The notes under the pieces: model-generated
Seen by the model: only the letters and a program-made list of their open reading frames with translations
Database searches by the model: none
Told to the model about the DNA's origin: nothing
Origin: Methylobrevis albus
GTDB lineage: Bacteria > Pseudomonadota > Alphaproteobacteria > Rhizobiales > Pleomorphomonadaceae
Assembly: GCF_015904235.1 (NCBI RefSeq)
Contig: NZ_JADZLT010000036.1
Span: 1 to 64,000, forward strand
DNA: 64,000 nt
Direction: 5' to 3'
Shown here: one piece after another, positions 39,325-48,188 of the stretch
Numbering within the stretch: the stretch's first letter is position 1
Layout of the letters: every line of letters starts with the position of its first letter
Made by a program: the position numbers and the translations under genes

Positions 39325-41310
39325 ATGACCATTGCCGTCGCCAGACCCGCCGTTCTCCCGGCCGCCGCCCCGCTCGCCGGGGCCGCGCCGTCCTCCGGCG
39401 ACCAGGGGCTGTTCGCCGCGCTGATTGCCGGCACCGCGCCCGAGACGCCCCCCGCCGCCTCGGCCGCCAGCCCCGCGGCGGAGCCCGGCGCGGCGCGGGC
39501 GCCCCTCGCGGCGCTGCCCGAGGGCGCCGAGACGGCTGCCGAAGTTCCGACCGCCGCGGTGGACGCCGATGCGCCCGCCTCGGCCGCCGCCGGCTATGCC
39601 GCCCGCATCGCCGGGATCAACCGGCCGTCCGCCGACGACGGGCTCGTGGAGCGCCCGGTGCTGCCCCCCGGCGAGGACGGTTTCGGGTTGGAGCGGCCGT
39701 TCTTCGACGGCAAGGCGAAGCCCGCCGACGACACCGTGCTGGAGCGCCCGTTCTTCGACGGCAAGACCAAACCGGCCGACGAGGCCGTGCTGGAGCGCCC
39801 GTTCTTCGACGGCAAGACCAAGCCCGCCGACGAGTCCGTGCTGGAGCGCCCGTTCTTCGACGGCACGATCAAACCCGCCGACGACACCGTGCTGGAGCGC
39901 CCGTTCTTCGACGGCAAGTCCAAGCCCGCCGACGACACCGTGCTGGAACGCCCGTTCTTCGACGGCAAGGCGAAGCCCGCGGATGACACCCTGCTGGAGC
40001 GCCCGTTCTTCGACGGCAACACCAAGCCCGCCGACAACGCATTGTTGGAGCGACCGTTCTTCGACGGCAAGACGAAGCCCGCCGACGACACCGTGCTGGA
40101 GCGGCCGTTCTTCGACGGCAGCGGGATCATCGCCGAGCGGCCGGTCATCATGCCGGGTGACGACGCGAAGCAGGTGCTGGAGCGTCCCTTCTTCGATGCG
40201 AAGAGCGGCGGCGAGCTGGTGCAGCGGCCGGTCGTCGATGCAGCGGGCGTGGCGCCGGCCGGCCCGGCCAAGGCCGGACTGCCGGAGACCGCCGCCGCGG
40301 CGGCCGCCGATGCCCCGATCGACCTCGCCGGCGTGACGACGATCCGCGGACGGACGGCCGCGGACACGGACGCCGCCGCACCGCCGGCGCCCGTGGCCCG
40401 GCCCGAGGCGTCCCCCGCGGTCGCCGCGCAGGCGGCCGCGACGCCGATCCAGCCGCAACTCGCGGCAGCGTTGGCCGCCGCCGCACGACTGGTGCCGCCA
40501 GCGAGCGGACAGGCCGCGCCGCCGCCGGACGACGCCGGGGCCGCGCCGGAGACCGCCCTGCAGCCGGCGACCAGCCAGCCGGCGACCGGCCAGCCCGGCA
40601 GCGGCCAGCCGTCCGCGATTGCTGCGGCCATCGCCGCGGCGGCCGCCGGCCCGACGGCCACGACCGGCCAGCGAGCCGCCGGCGTCAGCGCGGCCGCCGC
40701 GGCCTTCGCCGACCGGATGACGGCGCTGGTCGCCGACGATCTCGCGACGGACGACGCCGGTGACGCGGGCGACGGTGACGGTGGCGACGCCTTCCTCGCC
40801 GCGCTCGGCGGCAATACCGGCTCGGCCGCGACGCAGACGGCCGGCCTTGCCACGGGCCTGCCGCACGGCGCCTCGGCCGCCGCCCATGCCGCGGCTGCGG
40901 CGGCACTCGGCCGGCAGATCGCCGCCCGCGCCGGCAGCGGCGAGACGCGCTTCGAGATCCGCCTCGATCCGGCCGAGCTCGGCCGCGTCGACGTCGAGCT
41001 CGAGATCGACAGCGACGGCACCACCCGGGCCCATATCGCCGTCGAGCGGCGCGAGACGCTCGACCTGATGCTGCGCGACCAGCGCATGCTGGAGCGGGCG
41101 CTGCGCGAGGCGGGGCTCTCGACCGGCGACGGCGGCCTCAGCTTCTCGATGCGCGGCGACCAGGGCGGCGACGGCCGGTCGTGGCGCGACGCCCGGCCCG
41201 CGGCGCGCACGCCGGTGACGACCGAGGACGAGACGGCGCCCGCCGCCGTGGTCCAGGCCGCCGGCTTCTACGGACATCGGTCGGCGACCCGCGTCGACAT
41301 CAGGATCTGA
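39325..41310 (+). CDS. fliK: Flagellar hook-length control protein FliK
   Basis: A 661-residue protein whose C-terminal about 85 residues form the Flg_hook domain (GETRFEIRLDPAELGRVDVE, HIAVERRETLDLML, LREAGLSTGDGGL) that switches export specificity once the hook is complete. The N-terminal about 550 residues are an Ala/Pro-rich, probably extended ruler region. Within it, residues about 122-265 are a tandem array of a 17-residue unit (LERPFFDGKxKPADDTV), nine starts in all plus a degenerate tenth. It is followed by flgD, as usual. Confidence 0.9.
   Translation: MTIAVARPAVLPAAAPLAGAAPSSGDQGLFAALIAGTAPETPPAASAASPAAEPGAARAPLAALPEGAETAAEVPTAAVDADAPASAAAGYAARIAGINRPSADDGLVERPVLPPGEDGFGLERPFFDGKAKPADDTVLERPFFDGKTKPADEAVLERPFFDGKTKPADESVLERPFFDGTIKPADDTVLERPFFDGKSKPADDTVLERPFFDGKAKPADDTLLERPFFDGNTKPADNALLERPFFDGKTKPADDTVLERPFFDGSGIIAERPVIMPGDDAKQVLERPFFDAKSGGELVQRPVVDAAGVAPAGPAKAGLPETAAAAAADAPIDLAGVTTIRGRTAADTDAAAPPAPVARPEASPAVAAQAAATPIQPQLAAALAAAARLVPPASGQAAPPPDDAGAAPETALQPATSQPATGQPGSGQPSAIAAAIAAAAAGPTATTGQRAAGVSAAAAAFADRMTALVADDLATDDAGDAGDGDGGDAFLAALGGNTGSAATQTAGLATGLPHGASAAAHAAAAAALGRQIAARAGSGETRFEIRLDPAELGRVDVELEIDSDGTTRAHIAVERRETLDLMLRDQRMLERALREAGLSTGDGGLSFSMRGDQGGDGRSWRDARPAARTPVTTEDETAPAAVVQAAGFYGHRSATRVDIRI
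39688..40119 (+). repeat. 51-bp tandem repeat array within fliK
   Basis: Eight full 51-bp units run from 39688 to 40095, and a ninth partial unit starts at 40096. A degenerate copy (LERPFFDAKSGG) lies near 40178-40213. Units differ by a few bases, mainly in the K-x-K and DDT positions. All changes keep frame, so copy number alters protein length in 17-residue steps. Confidence 0.95.
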
Positions 41311-41376
41311 CGGCCGGCGCCCGCCGGCCGCGTGACCAGGAATTGAGGACGGCGCCCGGCGCCGCGGAGACCGACC

Positions 41377-42087
41377 ATGGACATCTCGACGCTCGCTGCG
41401 GCCCAATCGACCTCGACTTCGTCGTCCTCCTCGGCCTCGTCGAGCAGCACCTCGACGTCGGCCGCCTCCGCGACCTCGGCGATCTCGCTCAACAACAACT
41501 TCGATACCTTCCTGAAGCTGCTGACGACGCAGATCCGCACCCAGAACCCGCTCGACCCGACCGACGCCGACAAGTTCACCGAGCAGCTGGTGCAATTTTC
41601 CGGCGTCGAGCAGCAGATCAAGACGAACAGCAATCTCGAGACGATCATGTCGACGCTGGCGACCAACGCCGCGCTGGGGCTCGTCAACTACATCGGCAAG
41701 ACCGTGACGGCGAACTCGGACACGACCCTGCTCAGCAACGGCAGCGCGAAGTGGACGTTCAACCTCGCCAAGAACGCCGAGACGGTGGACGTGACGATCC
41801 GCAACAGCGCCGGCGCGGTGGTCAGCACCAGCACGATGTCGGCGCAATCGGGCGACAATCTGCTCGCCTGGGACGGCGTCACCAATGCCGGCACCACGGC
41901 GCCCGACGGCAGCTATTCGGTCAGTTTCCAGGCCAAGGACGCCGACGGCAAGGCGGTCGCCGTGTCGACCCGGGTGACGGGCCGGGTGTCGGCGATCGAC
42001 ACCTCCAAGGCCGAACCCATGCTATCAATCGGGGCCACGGTGATCCCGCTCAGCAAGATCCTGGCGGTGAGCGAATCCGGAAGTTAA
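41377..42087 (+). CDS. flgD: Flagellar hook capping/assembly protein FlgD
   Basis: A 236-residue hook scaffold protein. A Ser/Thr/Ala-rich N-terminus is followed by the diagnostic FDTFLKLLTTQIRTQNPLDP and TEQLVQFSGVEQQIKTN (about residues 45-85), then Tudor/FnIII-like beta domains with LAWDGVTNAGTTAPDGSYSV. FlgD is exported and caps the growing hook. It lies 66 bp downstream of fliK and is probably co-transcribed. Confidence 0.95.
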   Translation: MDISTLAAAQSTSTSSSSSASSSSTSTSAASATSAISLNNNFDTFLKLLTTQIRTQNPLDPTDADKFTEQLVQFSGVEQQIKTNSNLETIMSTLATNAALGLVNYIGKTVTANSDTTLLSNGSAKWTFNLAKNAETVDVTIRNSAGAVVSTSTMSAQSGDNLLAWDGVTNAGTTAPDGSYSVSFQAKDADGKAVAVSTRVTGRVSAIDTSKAEPMLSIGATVIPLSKILAVSESGS

Positions 42088-42127
42088 CCAAAAGCTTCAG
42101 GAGGCACCCGCCAACCCCTTCCAATTC

Positions 42128-42164
42128 TTACCGAATTGTTGAGGTCGGATTAGCCGAATTTTAA
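42128..42164. promoter_or_regulatory. Two tandem near-consensus CtrA boxes upstream of sciP
   Basis: TTAC-N7-TTGA (42128-42142) and TTAG-N7-TTAA (42150-42164) deviate from TTAA-N7-TTAA by two bases and one base. They are spaced 22 bp apart, two helical turns, 55-91 bp before the sciP start. In Caulobacter, sciP is itself a CtrA target. Confidence 0.5.
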
Positions 42165-42218
42165 AGCGCGGCGCGTAATCTCGGTAACTGGACAGGTCGG
42201 GTTCAGTGTGAGAGTACG

Positions 42219-42494
42219 ATGACCGAGCAAATGCGTCCGCGTGTGAAGTATGTGATCGGGCCGGACGGAAGCCCGCTGACGATCGCCGATCTTCCGCCGG
42301 AGAACACCAAGCGGTGGGTGATCCGGCGCAAGGCGGAAGTGGTGGCGGCCGTTCGCGGCGGTCTGCTCTCGCTGGAGGAAGCCTGCAATCGCTATACGCT
42401 GACGGTGGAAGAGTTTCTTTCCTGGCAGCAGTCGATCGACCAGCACGGCCTCGCCGGGCTCAGGGCTACCCGGGTACAGCAGTATCGCCCCTGA
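42219..42494 (+). CDS. sciP: CtrA inhibitor SciP (DUF1153)
   Basis: A 91-residue helix-turn-helix protein of the DUF1153/SciP family. VKYVIGPDGSPLTIADLPP and TKRWVIRRKAEVVAAVRGG, then LLSLEEACNRYTLTVEEFLSW, are near-invariant in alphaproteobacteria. SciP binds DNA and CtrA and blocks CtrA-activated transcription, including flagellar class II genes. A strong terminator closes the gene. Confidence 0.95.
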   Translation: MTEQMRPRVKYVIGPDGSPLTIADLPPENTKRWVIRRKAEVVAAVRGGLLSLEEACNRYTLTVEEFLSWQQSIDQHGLAGLRATRVQQYRP

Positions 42495-42558
42495 CGACCG
42501 CATCGCGGTTCGACGGCAGGGTCCCCGATCGGGGGCCCCGACAAGACTTCGAACGACG

Positions 42559-42590
42559 AAGGGCCCGGATGCGAATCCGGGCCCTTTTTT
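42559..42590 (+). terminator. Rho-independent terminator after sciP
   Basis: A perfect 10-bp stem GGGCCCGGAT/ATCCGGGCCC closes a GCGA tetraloop and is followed by six Ts (42585-42590). Two flanking A-T pairs can extend the stem. Confidence 0.93.
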
Positions 42591-42672
42591 CGTCCGCCGT
42601 CCGGGGCCCGGACGTGCGCGCGAATCTCCGCCGCCCTCGCAGATCGCAACGCCGCCACGCCCCGGCGACGCC

Positions 42673-42693
42673 ACCCGGCAAAATTTGCCGGGT
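42673..42693. promoter_or_regulatory. Perfect ftr-like palindrome (FlbD site) upstream of fliF
   Basis: CCCGGCAAAATTTGCCGGG (42674-42692) has 9-bp arms, extended by one more A-T pair. It closely resembles the site before flhA (50685-50703). In Caulobacter FlbD binds ftr elements and represses fliF; flbD is in this operon. Confidence 0.7.
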
Positions 42694-42760
42694 CGCCTTC
42701 ACGCTTTGCCAACGAAAATTCCGCGGCTTTCGGCGGTTCCGTGCGGCGACCTCGGCATCG

Positions 42761-42775
42761 TTAAGAACTTGTTTA
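42761..42775. promoter_or_regulatory. CtrA-like box upstream of fliF
   Basis: TTAA-N7-TTTA (TTAAGAACTTGTTTA), one mismatch from consensus, 100 bp before the fliF start. Confidence 0.5.
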
Positions 42776-42874
42776 CCAAACTCGTGCGGAAATTCCTGCC
42801 GGGTACGGGGCGGCCGTCGCCATACCCGGCCGGAAACCGGCCCCAATGATCGGCGTGTGCGGAGCGAGTTGCGC

Positions 42875-44530
42875 GTGAACGGCCTCATGGCAGTCCTGAA
42901 GTCGCTGGGAGCGGCACGGCTCGGTGCCATGGGCGCCGTGGCCCTCGGGCTGGTCGCGTTCTTCGCGTTCATGATCATGCGCTTCAACGAAGTGCAGATG
43001 GCGCCGCTCTACAACCAGCTCTCCTTCGAGGACTCCAGCTCGATCGTCAGCGCGCTCGAGGCGCAGCAGGTGCCCTATGAGATGCGCAACGAGGGCGCCA
43101 CCATCCTCGTCCCGGCCGACCGGGTGCTGCGGCTGCGCATGTCGCTCGCCGAGGAAGGCCTGCCGCTCGGCGGTTCCGTCGGCTACGAGATCTTCGACAA
43201 GACCGACGCCCTCGGCACCACGAGCTTCGTCCAGAACGTCAACCACCTGCGCGCCCTTGAAGGCGAGCTCGCCCGCACGATCCGCGCGATCGGCCGCGTC
43301 GAGGCGGCGCGGGTGCATCTCGTGCTGCCGACGCGGCAGCTGTTCCGGCGCGAGGCGGAAGTGCCGACCGCATCGATCGTGCTGCGCACCCGCGGCACGC
43401 TGGAGCCCTCGCAGATCCGTGCGATCCAGCATCTCGTCGCCTCGGCGGTCGAGGGCCTCGACCCGTCGCGGATCTCGATCGTCGACGAGGCCGGACGGCT
43501 GCTGGCGGCGGGGGGCGATGCCAACGCCGAATCGATGTTCGCCTCGTCGATGCAGGAGCGCACCGAGCAGTACCAGGACCGGCTGGAAGCGAAGATCGAG
43601 GAGATCGTCTCCAGCATCGTCGGGCCGGGCCGGGCGCGGGCGCGGGTCAGCGCGACGCTCGACTTCAACCGCGTCACCGAAACGCGCGACCTGTTCGACC
43701 CCGAAGGCCAGGTCGTGCGCTCGACGCAGACGCGCGAGGAACAGTCGAGCTCGTCCGAGCCCCAGGGCGAGATGACCGTCGGCAACCAGGTGCCGAACGG
43801 CGGCGCCGGTGGCGAGGACGCCGCGGGCGGACCGCGCGAGGCCGCCACGACCAGCGAGGAGACCGTCAACTACGAGATCTCCAAGACGACGCGCACCGAG
43901 GTGGTCGAGGCGGGCGGCGTCAAGCGGCTGTCGGTCGCGGTGCTGATCGACGGTTACTACCTGCCCGACGCGCAGGGCGTGCCGACCTATTCGCCGCGCG
44001 ACCAGGCCGAACTCGACCGCATCGCCGCGCTGGTGCGCACGGCGATGGGCTATGACCAGTCGCGCGGCGACCAGATCGAGATCGTCAACCTGCGCTTTGC
44101 CGAAGGCCCGCAGCTGCTCGGCTCGGACGGCGGCGAGCCCGGCCTGTTCGAGTTCGACCGCGCCGACATTATGCGTTTCGCCGAACTCGGCGTGATGGCG
44201 GTGCTGACGCTGCTGGTGCTGCTGTTCGCCGTCCGGCCGCTGATCAAGCGCATCCTGTCGCCGGAAGTGATCACCGAGCACCGCACGATCTCCGGCGCCA
44301 CCGTGCAGGTCGACGAGAGCGGCAACCCGATCGCCGTCGCCCAGATCGGGCCGGACGGCAATCCGGTGATGGTGCAGATCGAAGGCCCGCCGGTGCCCTC
44401 GCGCATCGAGGAAGCGCAGGCGCAGGGCGAGGCGCAGATGGTGCAGGTCCGCAAGGTCGGTGAACTCGTCGTCGAAAACCCCGGTGAGGCGTCGATCATC
44501 GTCCGTACCTGGCTCTCGGAGGCGGCCTGA
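42875..44530 (+). CDS. fliF: Flagellar MS-ring protein FliF
   Basis: A 551-residue protein. N-terminal membrane helix about residues 17-36 ([18 protein letters not shown]), then periplasmic ring-building domains ([45 protein letters not shown]). A low-complexity stretch follows at about 285-330, a second membrane helix at about 432-455, and a C-terminal cytoplasmic FliG-binding tail. The start is the GTG at 42875 with GGAG 10 nt upstream (reading as [11 protein letters not shown]); an ATG four codons on is an alternative. First gene of fliF-fliG-fliH-fliN-flbD. Confidence 0.94.
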   Translation: MNGLMAVLKSLGAARLGAMGAVALGLVAFFAFMIMRFNEVQMAPLYNQLSFEDSSSIVSALEAQQVPYEMRNEGATILVPADRVLRLRMSLAEEGLPLGGSVGYEIFDKTDALGTTSFVQNVNHLRALEGELARTIRAIGRVEAARVHLVLPTRQLFRREAEVPTASIVLRTRGTLEPSQIRAIQHLVASAVEGLDPSRISIVDEAGRLLAAGGDANAESMFASSMQERTEQYQDRLEAKIEEIVSSIVGPGRARARVSATLDFNRVTETRDLFDPEGQVVRSTQTREEQSSSSEPQGEMTVGNQVPNGGAGGEDAAGGPREAATTSEETVNYEISKTTRTEVVEAGGVKRLSVAVLIDGYYLPDAQGVPTYSPRDQAELDRIAALVRTAMGYDQSRGDQIEIVNLRFAEGPQLLGSDGGEPGLFEFDRADIMRFAELGVMAVLTLLVLLFAVRPLIKRILSPEVITEHRTISGATVQVDESGNPIAVAQIGPDGNPVMVQIEGPPVPSRIEEAQAQGEAQMVQVRKVGELVVENPGEASIIVRTWLSEAA

Positions 44531-44532
44531 CC

Positions 44533-45615
44533 ATGGCGAGTGCAGCAGACAACCGGGCCCTGACCTTCGGCGGCGGCAACGGCGGGCCGTCGCTCACCGT
44601 CTCGTCGTCCGGCACACAGCGCACGCTGACCGGCACCGAGAAGGCGGCGGCGCTGATGCTCGCGCTCGGCGAAAAGTTCGGCGCGCCGATCTGGGGCCAG
44701 CTCGACGAGGTCGAGATCAAGCAGGTGTCGTCGGCGATGTCGCGGCTCGGGCCGATCACGCCGCAGATGCTGGACGACCTCCTGGTCGAGTTCGTCACCA
44801 AGGTGAGTTCGTCCGGCGCGCTGACCGGCAACCTCGACACGACCGAGCGGCTGCTGATGTCGGTGCTGCCGCCCGACAAGGTCTCGCTGATCATGGAGGA
44901 GATCCGCGGGCCGGCCGGGCGCAACATGTGGGAGAAGCTCTCCAACGTGCAGGAGAACGTGCTCGCCAACTACCTCAAGAACGAATACCCGCAGACCGTC
45001 GCCGTGGTGCTCTCGAAGATCCGCTCCGACCATGCGGCGCGGGTGCTGGCGATCCTGCCGGAGGACTTCGCGCTCGAGGTCGTCAACCGCATGCTGCGGA
45101 TGGAAGCGGTGCAGAAGGACATCCTCGACAAAGTCGAGCAGACGCTGCGCGTCGAGTTCATGTCGAATCTTTCGCACACCTCGCGGCGCGACAGCCACGA
45201 ACTGATGGCGGAGATCTTCAACAAGTTCGACCGCACCACCGAGGCGCGGTTCCTGACGGCGCTCGAGGACGAGAACCGCGAGGCGGCCGACAAGATCAAG
45301 ACGCTGATGTTCACCTTCGACGATCTCGGCAAGCTCGACGCCGCCGCGATCCAGACGCTGCTGCGCTCGATCGAGAAGGACAAGCTCGGCCTCGCCCTCA
45401 AGGGCGCCAACGACACGGTGCGCGACTTCTTCTTCCAGAACATGTCGAGCCGCGCCGCCGCCAATCTGAAGGAAGAGATGGACGGGCTCGGCCCGGTGCG
45501 CCTGCGCGACGTCGACGAGGCGCAGTCGTCGCTCATCAACACCGCCAAGGACCTCGCCGCGCGCGGCGAGATCATGATCACCAAGAACAAGGGCGAGGAC
45601 GAGCTGGTCTACTGA
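44533..45615 (+). CDS. fliG: Flagellar motor switch protein FliG
   Basis: A 360-residue rotor protein. The N-terminal domain binds FliF, the middle ARM-like domain has [18 protein letters not shown], and the C-terminal torque domain has [32 protein letters not shown] and [18 protein letters not shown]. The charged torque-helix residues are conserved in type. It starts 2 bp after the fliF stop codon, indicating tight coupling. A longer, low-complexity N-terminus (about 20 residues) precedes the first helix. Confidence 0.96.
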   Translation: MASAADNRALTFGGGNGGPSLTVSSSGTQRTLTGTEKAAALMLALGEKFGAPIWGQLDEVEIKQVSSAMSRLGPITPQMLDDLLVEFVTKVSSSGALTGNLDTTERLLMSVLPPDKVSLIMEEIRGPAGRNMWEKLSNVQENVLANYLKNEYPQTVAVVLSKIRSDHAARVLAILPEDFALEVVNRMLRMEAVQKDILDKVEQTLRVEFMSNLSHTSRRDSHELMAEIFNKFDRTTEARFLTALEDENREAADKIKTLMFTFDDLGKLDAAAIQTLLRSIEKDKLGLALKGANDTVRDFFFQNMSSRAAANLKEEMDGLGPVRLRDVDEAQSSLINTAKDLAARGEIMITKNKGEDELVY

Positions 45616-45674
45616 CCACCGCCCGCCCCCCGTAGCCGGCCCCCGGGCCACGAGAAGAAGTCAGGACCACCCGT

Positions 45675-46400
45675 ATGGCCGCGCCGGCTCCGTTCCTGTT
45701 CGAACTCGACTTCGCGGCCCCGCCGCCCGCGCCGGCGCCGCTCGCGCCGCCGGTGCCGACGATCGAGCTCTCGGTGCACGAGGCGCTGCTCGTGGACGCC
45801 GAGCGACGCGGCTTCGAGCGCGGCGAGAAGGCCGGACGCGAGGCGAGCGAGGCGAAGTCCGCCGGCCGGCTCGCCGACGAGGCGGCGCGGCTCGCCGCGG
45901 CGGCGCAGTCGATCCTCGGCGTGCTCGACAGCGAGCGCTGCCGGATCGAGCGCGAGGCGGTGCAGCTTGCCGAAGCGATCGGCCGGCGGCTCGCCGGCGC
46001 CCTCGTCGACCTGCATCCGGCCGAGGCGGTGCTCTCGGTGATCGAGGAGGCGCTGGCGCCGCTCCGGCGCACGCCGCACCTCGTGGTGCGGCTCGCCGAG
46101 GCGGACGCCGGGCCGATCGGCGAAGCGCTGCGGCGCATCGCGGCCGAGCGCGGCTTCGAGGGCCGGCTGATGATCCTCGGCGAGGACGGTATCGCGCGCG
46201 GCGACTGCCGCATCGAATGGGCCGACGGCGGCATCGTGCTCGATCGCGCCGCCACCGAGGCGGCGGTGTCGGCCGCGGTGGCGCGGCATCTCGCCAGCGC
46301 CTTCCCGGCCGCGGCGGAGACCGGCGCGGCGGACGACAGCGGAACGCGGGCCGGCGCGGCGTCCGGCGGGCATAGCGACAAGAGAAGGGCCGAAGCATGA
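45675..46400 (+). CDS. fliH: Flagellar export ATPase regulator FliH (FlbE-like)
   Basis: A 241-residue acidic, Ala/Glu/Arg-rich protein. It has a Pro-rich N-terminus, a long amphipathic helix at about residues 45-110 and a C-terminal domain (AEAVLSVIEEALAPLRR, CRIEWADGGIVLDRAA) like FliH/HrpE. Sequence conservation is low, as is normal; the position between fliG and fliN matches flbE in Caulobacter, which supports the call. It overlaps fliN by 4 bp (ATGA). Confidence 0.85.
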   Translation: MAAPAPFLFELDFAAPPPAPAPLAPPVPTIELSVHEALLVDAERRGFERGEKAGREASEAKSAGRLADEAARLAAAAQSILGVLDSERCRIEREAVQLAEAIGRRLAGALVDLHPAEAVLSVIEEALAPLRRTPHLVVRLAEADAGPIGEALRRIAAERGFEGRLMILGEDGIARGDCRIEWADGGIVLDRAATEAAVSAAVARHLASAFPAAAETGAADDSGTRAGAASGGHSDKRRAEA

Positions 46401-46735
46401 GCGCCGGCGAAGACAGCGGCATCCGCTTCGACGAGCATCAGACCGCCAAGCGCGGCGAGAAGCCCGACGTCGATCCGAACCTGACCCACAGTGCCGCCGA
46501 GCTCGAAGCGGTGTTCGACGTGCCGGTGCGCGTCTCGGCCATTCTCGGCCGGGCGCGACTGCCGGTGTCGGAGATCCTGAAGCTCTCCACCGGCACGGTG
46601 GTCGAACTCGACCGCAAGGTCGGCGAGGCGATCGACATCTTCGTCAACAACCGGCTCGTCGCCCGCGGCGAGGTGGTGCTCGTCGAGGACCGGCTCGGCG
46701 TCACCATGACCGAGATCATCAAGGCCGAGCGCTGA
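46397..46735 (+). CDS. fliN: Flagellar motor switch protein FliN
   Basis: A 112-residue C-ring protein of the SpoA family: [40 protein letters not shown] and [19 protein letters not shown]. It is the short form, lacking the long N-terminal extension of E. coli FliN. It completes the switch with FliG and FliM (fliM is not here). The start overlaps the fliH stop. Confidence 0.96.
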   Translation: MSAGEDSGIRFDEHQTAKRGEKPDVDPNLTHSAAELEAVFDVPVRVSAILGRARLPVSEILKLSTGTVVELDRKVGEAIDIFVNNRLVARGEVVLVEDRLGVTMTEIIKAER

Positions 46736-46790
46736 CGGCGGCCGGCGCGCCCCCGGGGCGCGCGCGGCTCAGGAGCAGAGGAACGAACCC

Positions 46791-48167
46791 ATGCGACTTC
46801 TCATCGTCGGCCGGCTGGACGGACAACTCACCGCCGCCACCCGCATCGCCATCGACAAGGGCGCCGCCGTCGTCCACGCCGACAGCATCGACACGGCGCT
46901 GAAGACGCTGCGCGGCGGGCGCGGCGCCGACCTGATCATGATCGACGTCGCCCTGCCGATCGCTGCGCTGATCAGCGCGCTGGAAGCCGAACGGATCCAT
47001 GTCCCGGTCGTCGCCTGCGGCACCGCCACCGACGCCCGCGCCGCCGTCGCGGCGATCCGGGCCGGGGCGAAGGAATACATTCCGCTGCCGCCCGACGCCG
47101 AGCTGATCGCCGCGATCCTCGCCGCCGTCGCCGACGAGACGCGCGACTTCATCGTGCGCGACGACGCCATGGCCTTCGTGGTGAAGCTCGCCGACCAAGT
47201 CGCGGCCTCCGAGGCCTCGATCCTCGTCACCGGCGAGAGCGGCACCGGCAAGGAGGTGCTCGCCCGCCACGTGCACGGCAAGTCCGGCCGCGCCGGCAAG
47301 GCCTTCGTCTCGGTCAACTGCGCCGCGATCCCCGAGCACCTCTTGGAATCCGAGCTGTTCGGCCACGAGAAGGGCGCGTTCACCGGCGCGGTCGCCCGCC
47401 GCATCGGCAAGTTCGAGGAGGCGACCGGCGGTACGCTGCTGCTGGACGAGATCTCGGAGATGGACGTCCGGCTGCAGGCGAAGCTGCTGCGCGCGATCCA
47501 GGAGCGGGTGATCGACCGGATCGGCGGCGGCAAGCCGGTGCCGGTCGACATCCGCATCATCGCCACCTCGAACCGCAACCTCGGCGAGGCGGTGCGGGCG
47601 GGGACGTTCCGCGAGGACCTGCTCTACCGGCTCAACGTCGTCAACCTGAAGATCCCGCCGCTGCGCGAGCGCCCGGCCGACGTGGTCGCCCTCGCCGAGC
47701 ACTTCGCCCGGAAGTACGCCGTGATCAACGGCATCGAGCCGCGCGGCATCGCCGAGGAGGCCAAGCGCGAGCTGATCGCCTCACGCTGGCCGGGCAACGT
47801 GCGCGAACTCGAAAACACCATGCACCGCGCGGTGCTGCTCGCGACCGGGCCGGAGATCGGCGTCGAGGCGATCCGTTCGCCGGACGGCGGCCGGCTCGAC
47901 GCCACCGTCGAGAGCCGGACCCGGGACGCGGCGAGCGCCGCGGCGATGACGGCCGAGGCGGTGACGCGCGCCCTCGTCGGCCGCACCGTCGCCGACGTCG
48001 AGCGCGACCTGATCCTCGACACGCTCGACCATTGCCTCGGCAACCGCACCCATGCCGCGCGCATCCTCGGCATCTCGATCCGGACGCTGCGCAACAAGCT
48101 CAACGAATACACGGCCGGGGGCCTCGAGGTACCGCAGCCGGGCGAATCGCGCATCGCGGCGGCCTGA
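46791..48167 (+). CDS. flbD: Sigma-54-dependent flagellar regulator FlbD
   Basis: A 458-residue NtrC-family activator. Receiver-like domain about 1-115: Asp52 (LIMIDVALP) is present, but the acidic pair after the first strand is replaced (LLIVGRLDG) and the lysine of the fifth strand is missing (YIPLPPD). AAA+ domain about 130-365 with GESGTGKE, sigma-54-contacting GAFTGA (195-200) and [13 protein letters not shown]-terminal Fis-type HTH about 410-450 ([20 protein letters not shown]). FlbD activates late flagellar genes and represses fliF in Caulobacter. A GGAGCAGAGGAA region precedes the ATG. Confidence 0.94.
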   Translation: MRLLIVGRLDGQLTAATRIAIDKGAAVVHADSIDTALKTLRGGRGADLIMIDVALPIAALISALEAERIHVPVVACGTATDARAAVAAIRAGAKEYIPLPPDAELIAAILAAVADETRDFIVRDDAMAFVVKLADQVAASEASILVTGESGTGKEVLARHVHGKSGRAGKAFVSVNCAAIPEHLLESELFGHEKGAFTGAVARRIGKFEEATGGTLLLDEISEMDVRLQAKLLRAIQERVIDRIGGGKPVPVDIRIIATSNRNLGEAVRAGTFREDLLYRLNVVNLKIPPLRERPADVVALAEHFARKYAVINGIEPRGIAEEAKRELIASRWPGNVRELENTMHRAVLLATGPEIGVEAIRSPDGGRLDATVESRTRDAASAAAMTAEAVTRALVGRTVADVERDLILDTLDHCLGNRTHAARILGISIRTLRNKLNEYTAGGLEVPQPGESRIAAA

Positions 48168-48188
48168 CGGCGCGGGCGCCTGGCCGGC

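Larger units (their letters stand above)
42495..42874. other. Regulatory region between sciP and fliF
   Basis: 380 bp without a gene. In order it holds the sciP terminator (42559-42590), the ftr-like palindrome (42673-42693) and a CtrA-like box (42761-42775), then the fliF leader. Confidence 0.6.

Noticed and set aside
39688..40119. Regular repeats that might suggest a CRISPR array
   Set aside because: Units are contiguous 51-bp tandem copies with no unique spacers, all in frame within fliK.
38926..41847. A 973-codon antisense frame across fliK and flgD
   Set aside because: It mirrors the fliK tandem repeats and has no domain similarity; fliK and flgD on the plus strand are certain.
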